Shown here: positions 18,789 through 26,749 of the stretch, one piece after another
Position numbering within the stretch: position 1 is the first letter of the stretch
How the letters are laid out: each line of letters starts with the position of its first letter
Assembly (NCBI GenBank): GCA_011390475.1
Contig: JAABSG010000011.1
Span: 1-32,117, forward strand
Direction of reading: 5' to 3'
DNA length: 32,117 nt
Source of the DNA: Geminicoccaceae bacterium
GTDB taxonomy: Bacteria > Pseudomonadota > Alphaproteobacteria > Geminicoccales > Geminicoccaceae
Made by a program: the position numbers and the translations under genes
Notes under the pieces: generated by a model
Seen by the model: only the letters and a program-made list of their open reading frames with translations
What the model was told of the DNA's origin: nothing
Databases searched by the model: none

Positions 18789-20576
18789 ATGCAGATGATC
18801 GAAGCGGATCTCGCCATCGTCGGCGGCGGCGGTGCCGGCTTACGGGCGGCGATCGCGGCGGCCGAGGCGGACCCGGGACTGCGCATCGTGCTGGTCTCCA
18901 AGGTGGTGCCGATGCGCAGCCATACCGTGGCCGCCGAGGGCGGTTCCGCCGGGGTGATTACCGAGCAGGACACCCTGGATCTGCACTTCGAGGACACGGT
19001 GGCCGGCGGCGATTGGCTCGCCGACCAGGACGCGGTCGACTATTTCGTCCGACATTGCACCGAAGAGATGGTGCAGCTGGAGCACTGGGGTTGCCCCTGG
19101 AGCCGCAAGCCCGACGGCGACACCAATGTGCGCAATTTCGGCGGCATGAGCACCGCCCGCACCTGGTTCGCTGCCGACAAGACCGGCTTCCACATGCTCC
19201 ACACGCTCTTCCAGACCTCGCTGAAATACAGCTCGATCGACCGGCTCGACGAGTATTTCGCGGTCGACCTCCTGGTCGAGGACGGGCGTTGCCAGGGCCT
19301 GGTCGCCATCGAGATCGCCACCGGTGATTTCGTCCTGATCGACGCCAAGGCGGTGGTCATGGCGACGGGCGGGGCCGGACGCGTCTTTCGCCAGAACACC
19401 AACGCAGGCACGGTCACCGGCGACGGCATAGGCATGGCCTACCGGCACGGCGTCGCGCTGCGCGACATGGAATTCGTGCAGTACCATCCCACAGCCCTGC
19501 CGGGCAGCGGCATTCTGATCACCGAAGGCTGCCGTGGCGAGGGTGGCTATCTCGTCAACAAGGACGGCTACCGCTACCTCCAGGACTACAATCTCGGCCC
19601 GGTGGTGAGCGAACCCACGCCCAAGACCATGGAGCTCGGCCCGCGCGACCGGCTGAGCCAGGCCTTCTGGCACGAGGAGCGCGCCGGCCGCACCGTCGAT
19701 ACGCCGCTCGGTCAGGCCGTGCACCTGGAGCTCATGCACCTGGGCCGCGCCAAGCTGCACGAGCGGCTGCCGATGATCTACGAGCTCGCCCGGACCTTTC
19801 TCGGTATCGACCCGGCGGAATCGCCGATTCCCGTGCGCCCAGCCGTCCACTACACCATGGGCGGCATCGCCACCGATGCGCGGACCGCGACCCGGTTGGC
19901 GGGCCTCTATGCCTGCGGCGAATGCTCCAGTGTCGGCATTCACGGCGCCAACCGGCTGGGCTCCAACTCGTTGGCCGAGCTCTGCGTCTTCGGCCGCGTC
20001 GCCGGAGAAGCGGCGGCCCGCCATGCCCGCGACGCGAAGACCAGCGATGCGGCAGCGCTCAGCCGACAGGCCGAAGCGGTCGAGGGACGTGCTCTGGCGC
20101 TGCTGACGCGCGAGGACGGCCGGGATCGGCTCGCCACCCTGCGCGACGCGATGGGCGATACCATGCAAGAGGGCATCGGCATCTTCCGCGATACCGCGGG
20201 CATGCAGGCGACGTGTGACAAGCTCGCCGAGCTCGAGGACCGCTACCGGCGCGTCCATCTCGACGACCGGACGAGGAGCTTCAATACCGAGTGGCTGACC
20301 GCCATCGAGCTCGGCTTTCAGCTGAAAGTGGCGGGGGCGATCGCCTGGTCGGCGCTGAAACGGGAGGAGTCGCGCGGCGCCCACAAGCGGCTGGACCAGT
20401 TCGGCGAGCGCGACGACGAGAACTTCCTGCAGCACACGCTGGCCTTCCACCAGGCCGACGCGCCGCCGCGGCTGGACTATCAGCCGGTCAACATCACCCG
20501 GCTGCCACCGGCCGAGCGCCGCTATGGAAGTGCAACCAAAAAAGCGGCGTCGGCAGCGCAGGGAGCCTTGCCATGA
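18789..20576 (+). CDS. frdA: Quinol:fumarate reductase flavoprotein subunit FrdA
   Basis: The 595-residue catalytic subunit reduces fumarate to succinate on the cytoplasmic face. The N-terminal Rossmann motif '[20 protein letters not shown]' is followed by the covalent-FAD site '[11 protein letters not shown]', with the flavin-linked His at residue 45, the same spacing as E. coli FrdA. This supports the ATG at 18789 over the GTG at 18777. Substrate-site blocks are all present: '[23 protein letters not shown]', '[10 protein letters not shown]' and '[20 protein letters not shown]'. The C-terminal '[22 protein letters not shown]' and '[12 protein letters not shown]' match FrdA rather than SdhA. 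Overall it is strikingly like the enterobacterial enzyme. The stop overlaps the frdB start. Confidence 0.95.
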   Translation: MQMIEADLAIVGGGGAGLRAAIAAAEADPGLRIVLVSKVVPMRSHTVAAEGGSAGVITEQDTLDLHFEDTVAGGDWLADQDAVDYFVRHCTEEMVQLEHWGCPWSRKPDGDTNVRNFGGMSTARTWFAADKTGFHMLHTLFQTSLKYSSIDRLDEYFAVDLLVEDGRCQGLVAIEIATGDFVLIDAKAVVMATGGAGRVFRQNTNAGTVTGDGIGMAYRHGVALRDMEFVQYHPTALPGSGILITEGCRGEGGYLVNKDGYRYLQDYNLGPVVSEPTPKTMELGPRDRLSQAFWHEERAGRTVDTPLGQAVHLELMHLGRAKLHERLPMIYELARTFLGIDPAESPIPVRPAVHYTMGGIATDARTATRLAGLYACGECSSVGIHGANRLGSNSLAELCVFGRVAGEAAARHARDAKTSDAAALSRQAEAVEGRALALLTREDGRDRLATLRDAMGDTMQEGIGIFRDTAGMQATCDKLAELEDRYRRVHLDDRTRSFNTEWLTAIELGFQLKVAGAIAWSALKREESRGAHKRLDQFGERDDENFLQHTLAFHQADAPPRLDYQPVNITRLPPAERRYGSATKKAASAAQGALP

Positions 20577-21328
20577 GCGATAGCGGGCGGGAAATCGAGA
20601 TCGAGGTGCTGCGCTACCATCCGGAGCGCGATTCGGAGCCGCACTTCGAGACCTTTCGTGTCCCCTTCGCCCACGACACCTCGGTGCTGGAAGGCCTGCA
20701 ATACATCAAGGACCACCTCGACGGTTCGCTGACCTTTCGCTGGTCGTGCCGCATGGCGATCTGCGGCAGCTGCGGCAAGATGGTCAACGGCGAGCCGAAG
20801 CTCTCCTGCCACACGTTTTTGCGCGACTACTATCCGGGCAAGCTGCGGGTCGAGCCGCTCTGGCACTTCCCGATCGTGCGCGATTTGGTGGTGGACCAAA
20901 CGGACTTCATGGAGAAACTGGAGGCTATCAAACCCTACATCGTGCGCGACGAGGAAAAGCCGGTCAGCGAAGGCGTCTACCGCCAGACCCCGGCGCAGCT
21001 GGCCCGCTATCAGCAGTTCAGCCAATGCATCAACTGCCTGCTCTGCTATGCGGCCTGCCCGCAATACGGCCTGAACAGCGACTTCCAGGGGCCGGGCATC
21101 CTGGCCTTGCTGCACCGCTACAACAGCGATTCGCGCGATCAGGGCCAAGCCCGTCGCATGCCGATCGTCAATGCCGAGGAGGGTGTCTGGAGCTGCACGC
21201 TGGTGGGCTACTGCTCGGAGGTCTGCCCCAAGAACGTCGACCCGGCAGCGGCCGTCAACCGCAACAAGGTCAACAGCACCATGGACTACTTTCTGCGCTT
21301 CCTCCGGCCGCGCGGCGCCAGCTCGTGA
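20573..21328 (+). CDS. frdB: Quinol:fumarate reductase iron-sulfur subunit FrdB
   Basis: The 251-residue subunit carries electrons from quinol to the FrdA flavin through three clusters. The ligands are visible: [2Fe-2S] in '[10 protein letters not shown]' plus a later Cys (C59, C64, C67, C79); [4Fe-4S] in '[12 protein letters not shown]' (C152, C155, C158, then C218); and [3Fe-4S] in C162 and '[17 protein letters not shown]' (C208, C214). Spacing is that of E. coli FrdB with a two-residue shift. The ATG overlaps the frdA stop (ATGA) and GGGAG lies eight bases upstream. The ending 'FLRFLRPRG' is the family C-terminus. All ligands needed for function are kept. Confidence 0.95.
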   Translation: MSDSGREIEIEVLRYHPERDSEPHFETFRVPFAHDTSVLEGLQYIKDHLDGSLTFRWSCRMAICGSCGKMVNGEPKLSCHTFLRDYYPGKLRVEPLWHFPIVRDLVVDQTDFMEKLEAIKPYIVRDEEKPVSEGVYRQTPAQLARYQQFSQCINCLLCYAACPQYGLNSDFQGPGILALLHRYNSDSRDQGQARRMPIVNAEEGVWSCTLVGYCSEVCPKNVDPAAAVNRNKVNSTMDYFLRFLRPRGASS

Positions 21329-21711
21329 GCGCGCGCAACACCTACAGGCGGCCGATGAGCGGCTGGTATCGGCGCAACCCGCGGTTCATGGCCTACCTCC
21401 TGCGCGAGGGAACCGCTGTGTTCCTGGCCCTCTATGCGGTGTTTCTGCTTTGGGGCCTGACCGCGCTCTCGGCTGGTGTCGAGAGCTATGCGCGCTGGCT
21501 GGCGTTCCTCGCGAGCCCCGTCTCGGTGCTGCTGCACCTCCTGATCCTCGCCGCCGCCGTCTATCACGGCGTCACCTGGTTCCAGGTAGCGCCCAAGGCG
21601 ACGCCACCTCTCTCGCTTGGTGGCAAACCGGTGTCCGATCGGATGATCGTCGGCGGCGGCTACGCTGCCGGCGTGGTGGTCACCCTCGTCATTCTCCTCG
21701 TCGCCTGGTGA
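21325..21711 (+). CDS. frdC: Fumarate reductase membrane anchor subunit FrdC
   Basis: This small membrane protein of 128 residues starts at GTG 21325, which overlaps the frdB stop (GTGA). This start gives '[17 protein letters not shown]', which lines up with the E. coli FrdC N-terminus; the ATG at 21355 would lose that part. Three membrane spans are visible: '[21 protein letters not shown]', '[24 protein letters not shown]' and '[19 protein letters not shown]'. The 'LREGTAV' segment carries the Glu (residue 28) matching the E. coli quinone-site Glu29. It anchors FrdAB and forms the quinol site with FrdD. Haem ligands are not expected for this class. Confidence 0.92.
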   Translation: MSARNTYRRPMSGWYRRNPRFMAYLLREGTAVFLALYAVFLLWGLTALSAGVESYARWLAFLASPVSVLLHLLILAAAVYHGVTWFQVAPKATPPLSLGGKPVSDRMIVGGGYAAGVVVTLVILLVAW

Positions 21712-21719
21712 GGGAAACG

Positions 21720-22079
21720 ATGCCGAAACGCTCGCACGAGCCCATCTTCTGGTCGCTGTTCGGTGCCGGCGGAATGGTCGCCGCGTTGGCGCTGCCGGCC
21801 CTGGTGCTGATCACCGGCATCGCCTGGCCGCTCGGCCTGACGTCCGAAGGTGCCATGAGCCATGCGCGCATGAGCGGCTTCGCCGGCAGCTTCATCGGCG
21901 GTCTGGTGCTCTTCGTCCTGATCTCGCTCACCCTCTGGCACGCCGCCCATCGCATCTTCCACAGCCTCCACGACTTCGGCGTTCAGCGTGGCCTCGGGGT
22001 CTGGAAGGTCGTCTGCTACGGCGCCGCTCTCGGCGGAACGCTTTGGGCGGCGGTCGTGCTGGCGATGCTCCAGCGCTGA
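21720..22079 (+). CDS. frdD: Fumarate reductase membrane anchor subunit FrdD
   Basis: At 119 residues it has the same length as E. coli FrdD. The start 'MPKRSHEPIFWSLFGAGGMVAAL' matches the conserved 'PKRSDEPVFWGLFGAGGM' block almost exactly, and GAGGGA lies just upstream. Three membrane spans follow: the 'AALALPALVLITGIAWPLGL', 'FIGGLVLFVLISLTLWHAAH' and 'VVCYGAALGGTLWAAVVLAML' regions. The 'HRIFHSLHDFGV' motif corresponds to 'HRMHHAMHDL'. With FrdC it completes a four-subunit quinol:fumarate reductase of the enteric type. It is the last gene of the operon. Confidence 0.92.
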   Translation: MPKRSHEPIFWSLFGAGGMVAALALPALVLITGIAWPLGLTSEGAMSHARMSGFAGSFIGGLVLFVLISLTLWHAAHRIFHSLHDFGVQRGLGVWKVVCYGAALGGTLWAAVVLAMLQR

Positions 22080-22087
22080 TCCCCGGC

Positions 22088-22167
22088 CTCGACCTTTCGA
22101 CCGCGCAAAGACTGCCGGAATCCGGTCGTCGTTCGAAACCGCGGGGTTCGACGACCGCGAGGTCGAG
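22088..22167 (+). terminator. Nested stem-loop after frdD
   Basis: An inner stem pairs CGGTCGTCG (22123-22131) with CGACGACCG (22149-22157), 9 bp perfect. An AACC/GGTT pairing lies inside it around a GCGG loop. An outer pair CTCGACC (22088-22094) and GGTCGAG (22161-22167) encloses the whole. It starts nine bases after the frdD stop. No U-run follows, so it may be a Rho-dependent or processed 3' end of the frd mRNA, or the edge of the insertion-sequence remnant that follows. Confidence 0.4.
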
Positions 22168-22339
22168 CCGATGACGTTCGCAGCGCCGCGGCCAGGCGGT
22201 GTCGATTTCATCGACAGGCAGCGTGGCGCTCGCGGTGTTCCTCGTCTGGCCGGCGTTGCTTTTCGGCGGTGACTGGTGCCCCGAGCCGAGAGGTTTCGAA
22301 CCACGCTGGGTTTCCCGGAGGCCCCTTCTCGTGAGAAGG

Positions 22340-22990
22340 GTCGGGTCGAAGCCAGCCACGTTTCGTCGATTTCGACGAGGGCGACGGTGACGAGACGCAG
22401 CAGCGCTGCATTGTCGGGGAAGACGCGGACCTCGAGGTCCGTCGCTTCAGCTCCTGCTGGACGGCGCGTTCGATCGGGTTCGAGCTGCGCCGTGCGCTTG
22501 CGGTGGTGTTCTGGCAGGGTGAGGACGACGAGGCCTTCGGGGATGGCGGCGGCCAGCTCTGGTGCCTCGTTGCGATGGCCATCGACCAGGGGATCTCGGC
22601 TCGGCTTCGGCGGCGGCGAGGTTCTTGGCGTTCCAGATTTCTCGAATTTGGCTGCCCCAAGCAACGACTGGGCGCTTGCGAATGGCCACTGTCGGGGCAT
22701 GAGGGTCGGGGCATGAGGGATGGCGATCTCGTGCCAGATGAACCTGGCAACGCTGCCAGACGGCGATGAACTGCACGCCGCGCATCCCGCGCCTGACCAG
22801 GTCGTCCAGAACAGCCCGCCAGTGGACTTCGGCCTCCGAGAGTGCCACCGACACGCCAATAATGCGCCGACGGCCGTCCGGGCCGACGCTCGCCGCCAGG
22901 GCGTCCTGGCCTTCGATGGGTAATCGGGCGCAACCTTCGCCCGGCTCGGTGGCCACCGGCGATCGGCCGAGGACTTCGCGCGACTGATCG
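22340..22990 (-). pseudogene. Decayed IS256-family (Mutator-type) transposase
   Basis: On the minus strand, blocks of an IS256-type transposase appear in order but in different frames. 'DGRRRIIGVSVALSEAEVHW' and 'LDDLVRRGMRGVQFI' lie near 22880-22760 and run directly into 'WQRCQVHLA'. Then come 'HAPTVAIRKR' and 'IREIWNAKNLAAAEAE' near 22600. After a frameshift, 'APELAAAIPEGLVVLTLPEHHRKR' follows (about 22568-22495), then 'SNPIERAVQQELKRRT' in another frame, then 'VRVFPDNAALLRLV' and 'VALVEIDETW' (ending about 22356). The about 20 residues normally between 'GVQFIV' and 'WQRCQ', which include the second catalytic Asp ('SDDHAGLKAA'), are missing. The N-terminal third up to about 23280 is not recognisable and no terminal repeats were found. 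It is an inactive remnant. Confidence 0.8.
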
Positions 22991-23283
22991 AAAGAGCGAC
23001 CGACCTGCTCGTTGCCGGAACTGTTCGGGTCCTCGTCGAGCGACTGAAACGCGAGCAGACCCGGCAAAAGGGCTCCAAGAGGGAAGGCGCGGACGGGTCT
23101 CCAGCAACCCTGCCGAGATCGCCGCCCGCATGACCAGGGCGGTGTCGCTCTCGCCGGCGCGGACGGCATGCGAGCCAGCGGTGGTGTCGATCGCGGTCCG
23201 GCGCCCGCTGCCCGCTGCCCGAAACGGCAATCGGCGATCGGCGCTTGCGGGATCGGCTGGGCGGCGGCGCCGTGCGGTCTCGT
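22991..23283. other. Eroded DNA upstream of the transposase remnant
   Basis: This stretch should hold the N-terminal part of the transposase if the element was complete. The three minus-strand frames are open for long distances but give only Arg-, Ser- and Ala-rich sequence, with no block recognised from the family. No gene is called on either strand. Confidence 0.4.
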
Positions 23284-23400
23284 CGATTTCGCCTAATAGT
23301 AGAATTTTACTCATTCACTCGCGCATTGCGCTATACAGCCGATGTCGTTTCAGGTAATTTTTCCGACGATATGCAACCATAGAATGTGGCGCTCGGGGGT
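23284..23400 (+). promoter_or_regulatory. AT-rich upstream region of the type VI secretion operon with a palindromic motif
   Basis: The DNA becomes markedly AT-rich here compared with its surroundings. AGTAGAATTTTACT at 23298-23311 is a near-perfect palindrome (one mismatched pair). Its first 13 bases match 31775-31787 upstream of tssB at 11 positions. A TATAC at 23332-23336 could be part of a -10 box. The region most likely holds the promoter and a regulator site for the secretion operon. Confidence 0.45.
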
Positions 23401-23422
23401 GCCTTTGCTGGTGAAAAGCAAC

Positions 23423-24082
23423 ATGCCGGCCAACCTTTCACGGCGTCCGGGGCTCGTGACGACGGGCCTTTGCACGGTTGCCGCGAGCGCAGCGATGCTG
23501 GGTGCGGTCGTCGCCCTCATGCTGATCGACGTGGCGCCGGAGGCCGGCCGCCCGGTCGCTGCCAGCACTGCCGAAACGGTTTCGCCGGACGCGACGGCCG
23601 GCCTCGATCCGGCAACGGTGCCCGAGGTCAGGGCGCCGAACGAAAGCATTGCGGCGCCGAACCAGGCCGAAGTGGCGAGCGCGGTCGCATCTGCCGCCCT
23701 ACCGGCGACGGCGTCCATCAACGAAGCGGCGGGTGCCATGGGGGCCACGGTCGCTGCGACCGCGCGGCCGCCGCTGAACAACCTGCCACTCGACCTGGGC
23801 CCTCGCGTCGCCCATGCGCTAGCGGCACTCGAGCCCACCGGATTCACGGTGCTGGCCGGCTCCTTCGTCAGCGAGCGCCATGCCGCGGCGCTGGCCGAGG
23901 CGATCGCGGCCGTCACCGCTCCGGTGAAACTGACGCCGTTCGTGGATGCCGACGGGCGCGGCGGCTGGCTGGTCTCGGCCGGGCCGTTCGCCGACGCTGC
24001 CACCGCCACGGGCGCAGCCGCCGACATTCGCCGGCTCGTCGGTGTCGATCCGCAGATCCGCCCGCTGGAGTGCTGCGAGTGA
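23423..24082 (+). CDS. SPOR-domain single-pass membrane protein, first gene of the type VI secretion operon
   Basis: About 219 residues. A membrane span near the N-terminus ('LCTVAASAAMLGAVVALMLIDV') is followed by a roughly 100-residue Ala/Pro/Thr-rich linker. A C-terminal SPOR fold comes last: 'FTVLAGSFVSERHAAALAEAI' (first strand and helix) and 'GGWLVSAGPFADAATATGAAADIRR' (the repeat half). SPOR domains bind peptidoglycan glycan strands lacking stem peptides. The start is uncertain: ATG 23423 is chosen, GTG 23411 adds four residues, and ATG 23342 would add 27 residues of unlike composition. Its stop overlaps the TssJ-like gene (GTGA), so it belongs to the operon. It might give the secretion machine its cell-wall contact. 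This is not a canonical Tss protein. Confidence 0.72.
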   Translation: MPANLSRRPGLVTTGLCTVAASAAMLGAVVALMLIDVAPEAGRPVAASTAETVSPDATAGLDPATVPEVRAPNESIAAPNQAEVASAVASAALPATASINEAAGAMGATVAATARPPLNNLPLDLGPRVAHALAALEPTGFTVLAGSFVSERHAAALAEAIAAVTAPVKLTPFVDADGRGGWLVSAGPFADAATATGAAADIRRLVGVDPQIRPLECCE

Positions 24083-24516
24083 CGAGGCCGCTGGCCCTGA
24101 TCGCGGCGGCCCTGCTCGGCCTTTCCGGCTGCGCCAGGCCGTGCCTGATGGACCAGACCGGCACCATGACCGTGAACGCCGCGGCCGACGCCAACCGGAC
24201 CTCGGCGACGGCGGTCGATGTCGCCGCCACCACCGAGCCCGCCCTGGCCGACCGCCTCGCCGGTCTCGACGCCAGCACCTATTTCGCGACCCGCGAGCAG
24301 CTGTTGCGCGACCATCCGGCAACGCTGACTGTTACCGGATGGGAGGTCGCCCCCGGCCAGTCCGTGGGCCCCGAGCCACTGCGCTTCGCTTGTCGAACGG
24401 ACGCTGTCTTCGTCTTCGCCAGCATCCACGCGCCGGGTGCCCACCGGGTGCGCCTGGAGCGTTTGAAGGGTCTGCGTGTCGACATCGGCCTCGATGCGAT
24501 CGAGGTGACCCGATGA
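24079..24516 (+). CDS. Type VI secretion lipoprotein, TssJ-like (candidate)
   Basis: This small lipoprotein precursor of 145 residues starts with GTG overlapping the SPOR gene stop. The signal sequence 'RPLALIAAALLGLSGCARPC' holds a clear lipobox (LSGC), so the mature protein should be acylated and placed in the outer membrane. The rest contains 'TVNAAADANRTSATAVDVAA', 'FATREQLLRDHPATLTVTGWEVAPGQS' and 'DAVFVFASIHAPGAHRVRLERL'. This order ('N..D..R..PV.V.V......F......LL......L....PG') resembles the beta-sandwich of TssJ, which binds the TssM periplasmic tip. Position directly before tssK agrees with tssJ-K-L-M order. Sequence identity to known TssJ looks low, so the call rests on lipobox, size, pattern and place. 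Confidence 0.68.
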   Translation: MTRPLALIAAALLGLSGCARPCLMDQTGTMTVNAAADANRTSATAVDVAATTEPALADRLAGLDASTYFATREQLLRDHPATLTVTGWEVAPGQSVGPEPLRFACRTDAVFVFASIHAPGAHRVRLERLKGLRVDIGLDAIEVTR

Positions 24517-25946
24517 GCCCCCACGACCACGACGAGCCGGTCCGCTTCGCCACGTCGGACCCGGTACAGTGGCACGAGGGCATGTTGCTGGCGCCGCAGC
24601 ATTTCCAGCTCGAGGCCCGCCGCATCGAGGCGATGGTCAATGCCCAGATGCGCGCGGCGACACCCTTTCTCTGGGGGGTCAGGCTGCTGGAGATCGACCG
24701 GTCGGCGCTGCTCGCGGGCCAGTTCCGCGTGCTGGCGCTCGAAGCTCTGTTCAGTGACGGCCTGATCGTCTCCCATCCGGCCCCGGGCTCGCCGGAGCTC
24801 ACCTTCGACCTCCTGGCCATCGACCGCGACCTCGGGGTGGAGCCCGCGACCATCCACGTCGCCGTCGCGATGCACTCCGATCGGGCAGCAGCACCGGGGG
24901 CGCTCCGCCGCTATCTGTCGCTCGACGGCGCGCCGGCGCCGGACGAGAACACCGGCGACAACCCGGTGGCCGCGCCACGACTGCGCCCAGCGCCGACGCT
25001 TCTCGTCACCGACAGTCCCTTCGTCGGGCCCGGCAGCGCCTACGTGGCACTGCCGCTCGCGCGCGTCGCCCAAGTCGACGGGCGGCTGCAGCTGCTCGAC
25101 TACCAGCCGCCGCTGTTGCGCGTGACCCGCGATACGCCGGCCCACAAGCTGGCCACCCGGCTGGCGCTGGAGTTGCGCGAGAAGGCGCAAGGCCTGAGCG
25201 ACCGCTGGCGCGCCGCCCTGGAGTCCGGCGGCACCGATGCACCCGAGCTCGCGGCCGTTCTCAGAGGCCTCGTGGCAGCCTTGCCGCGGCTCGAGGCGCT
25301 GCTGCGTGACGAGGTCGCGGCACCTTATGATCTCTACCTCGCCCTTTGTGACGTCTTGGGGGCCGTGGCCGGCATCGATCTCGCCTTGGCGCCACCCTCG
25401 GCGCCGCCCTATCGCCACGCCGACGCGCTGCCGGCTTTTCGGGCCTTCGCCGATCTCGTCCTGCCGGCCGTGGCCAGGCTTCACGCGGGCCGCCGCACCA
25501 TGTCCATGGCACGGCTCGAGGACGGCGCCTTTGCGCTGGCCGGCGATACGGCAACGCTCGACCACCCGTTCCAGATCCTGCTCAGACCGGCGCCCGGCGT
25601 TCGTGCGGCGGGGACTCGCGAGTGGGCGATGGCCGTCACCATCGCGACCGAAGATGCCATGGCCGGCGCCCGGGGCCGGCGGGTGCGGGGTGCGGCGCGG
25701 CGCGTGCTGGCCCAGGATGCGACGCTCGATGTGGCCGCACCACCCGGTGCCGTCGTCATCGAGGTCGATCGTGACCCCGCGTTCCTGACCCCGGGCGTCC
25801 GGCTGGAGATCCGGCATCCCGCCGGTGAAACGGCACCAAGTGCGCCTGCCTCGGCAGCGCTGCTGCTGCCACCGGAGCGGCGTGCCAATCGCTCGGCCTC
25901 GACATCGGCCGTGGGCGCGGCGAAGCGCGCGGAGCCGGTCGCTTGA
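24513..25946 (+). CDS. tssK: Type VI secretion baseplate protein TssK
   Basis: The 477-residue protein has the diagnostic TssK opening 'PVQWHEGMLLAPQHFQLEARRIEAMV', then 'WGVRLLEIDRSALLAGQFRVLALEALFSDG' and, in the second half, 'DLYLALCDVLGAVAGIDL', all in family order. TssK forms trimers that link the cytoplasmic baseplate to the membrane complex of TssL and TssM. The last 60 residues are Ala/Pro-rich and probably disordered, making it a little longer than typical (about 445). It starts by an ATGA overlap with the lipoprotein gene and ends overlapping tssL, so all are in one transcript. Confidence 0.92.
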   Translation: MSPHDHDEPVRFATSDPVQWHEGMLLAPQHFQLEARRIEAMVNAQMRAATPFLWGVRLLEIDRSALLAGQFRVLALEALFSDGLIVSHPAPGSPELTFDLLAIDRDLGVEPATIHVAVAMHSDRAAAPGALRRYLSLDGAPAPDENTGDNPVAAPRLRPAPTLLVTDSPFVGPGSAYVALPLARVAQVDGRLQLLDYQPPLLRVTRDTPAHKLATRLALELREKAQGLSDRWRAALESGGTDAPELAAVLRGLVAALPRLEALLRDEVAAPYDLYLALCDVLGAVAGIDLALAPPSAPPYRHADALPAFRAFADLVLPAVARLHAGRRTMSMARLEDGAFALAGDTATLDHPFQILLRPAPGVRAAGTREWAMAVTIATEDAMAGARGRRVRGAARRVLAQDATLDVAAPPGAVVIEVDRDPAFLTPGVRLEIRHPAGETAPSAPASAALLLPPERRANRSASTSAVGAAKRAEPVA

Positions 25947-26746
25947 GTGGTCCCGCCGCACCGCGCCCCACCCGCGAGGCGTTGCGCGCCTTCCAGCGCC
26001 TCGATGGCGCGATCGCCGAGGCCACGGCCAGAGCCACCCTGGCGGTGGAGAACGCGACCGACGATCCGGACCCCGACGCCGCTGCACGGATCGCCACCGA
26101 GCAGACTCGCGCCGCTTTCGTCACGCTGCGCCGCCTCCTGGTCGAGCTGGGCGCGCCCGAGACACCGACCGCGAGATCCGGGGCGGTCGATCGCGGCCCG
26201 GTCGATCGAGGTTACGTGCTCGCCTGCTACGCCGACGAGGCGCTCCTCCATCTGGTCCGCTGGCCGGGCGCCGCCCTCTGGTCGGGCATGCTGCTGGAGC
26301 GGGCACTCTATGGCACGGAGATCGCCGGCGAGCGTCTGCTCGAGACGGCCGAGCGCATGGTCGATCTCGTCGAGCCGGCACGCCGCGATGTCGCAGCGGC
26401 ACTCTTCCTCGCCATCGCCGCCGGCTTTCGCGGTGGCCGCCGCGGCAAAGCGGACGATGCGGTGATCGAACGCTTGCGACAAGGTCTGTTCGACATCGCC
26501 ATGGACCGTCCGGCGCCGGAACGACTGGAGTTGCGGCGGCGCTTCGCGCAGGCCACGGACCACACGGTGAGCGCTCCCCGACGGCCACCCTCACGGGCGG
26601 TCCAGCGCGCCGCCGCAGCACTGGCGCTGGTCGTCGCCGGCTGGCTGGTGGCGGGACATCTCCTTTGGCACTCGACCCATGTCGACATGGTGCGGCTGGC
26701 TGATCAGGTGATCGCGGCCTCGCGCAGCGACGGGTCTCGTTTTTGA
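25943..26746 (+). CDS. tssL: Type VI secretion membrane protein TssL (DotU/IcmH family), short form
   Basis: The 267-residue protein starts at TTG 25943, overlapping the tssK stop (TTGA); no ATG or GTG in frame is nearer. The cytoplasmic DotU domain is shown by 'DRGYVLACYADEALLHLVRWPG' and 'LLERALYGTEIAGERLLETAERM', which carry the family Tyr/Asp-Glu pattern, and by 'LFLAIAAGFRGGRRG'. One membrane span sits near the C-terminus ('AAAALALVVAGWLVAGHLLW'), making it a tail-anchored protein. After it only about 25 residues remain, so there is no OmpA/peptidoglycan-binding extension as in some TssL proteins. It partners TssM and TssK. Confidence 0.86.
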   Translation: MSGPAAPRPTREALRAFQRLDGAIAEATARATLAVENATDDPDPDAAARIATEQTRAAFVTLRRLLVELGAPETPTARSGAVDRGPVDRGYVLACYADEALLHLVRWPGAALWSGMLLERALYGTEIAGERLLETAERMVDLVEPARRDVAAALFLAIAAGFRGGRRGKADDAVIERLRQGLFDIAMDRPAPERLELRRRFAQATDHTVSAPRRPPSRAVQRAAAALALVVAGWLVAGHLLWHSTHVDMVRLADQVIAASRSDGSRF

Positions 26747-26749
26747 GCC

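Noticed and set aside
22080-23340. Terminal inverted repeats and target duplications of the insertion-sequence remnant
   Set aside because: No pair of matching ends or flanking short duplication could be found by eye, so the element's borders are left undefined.
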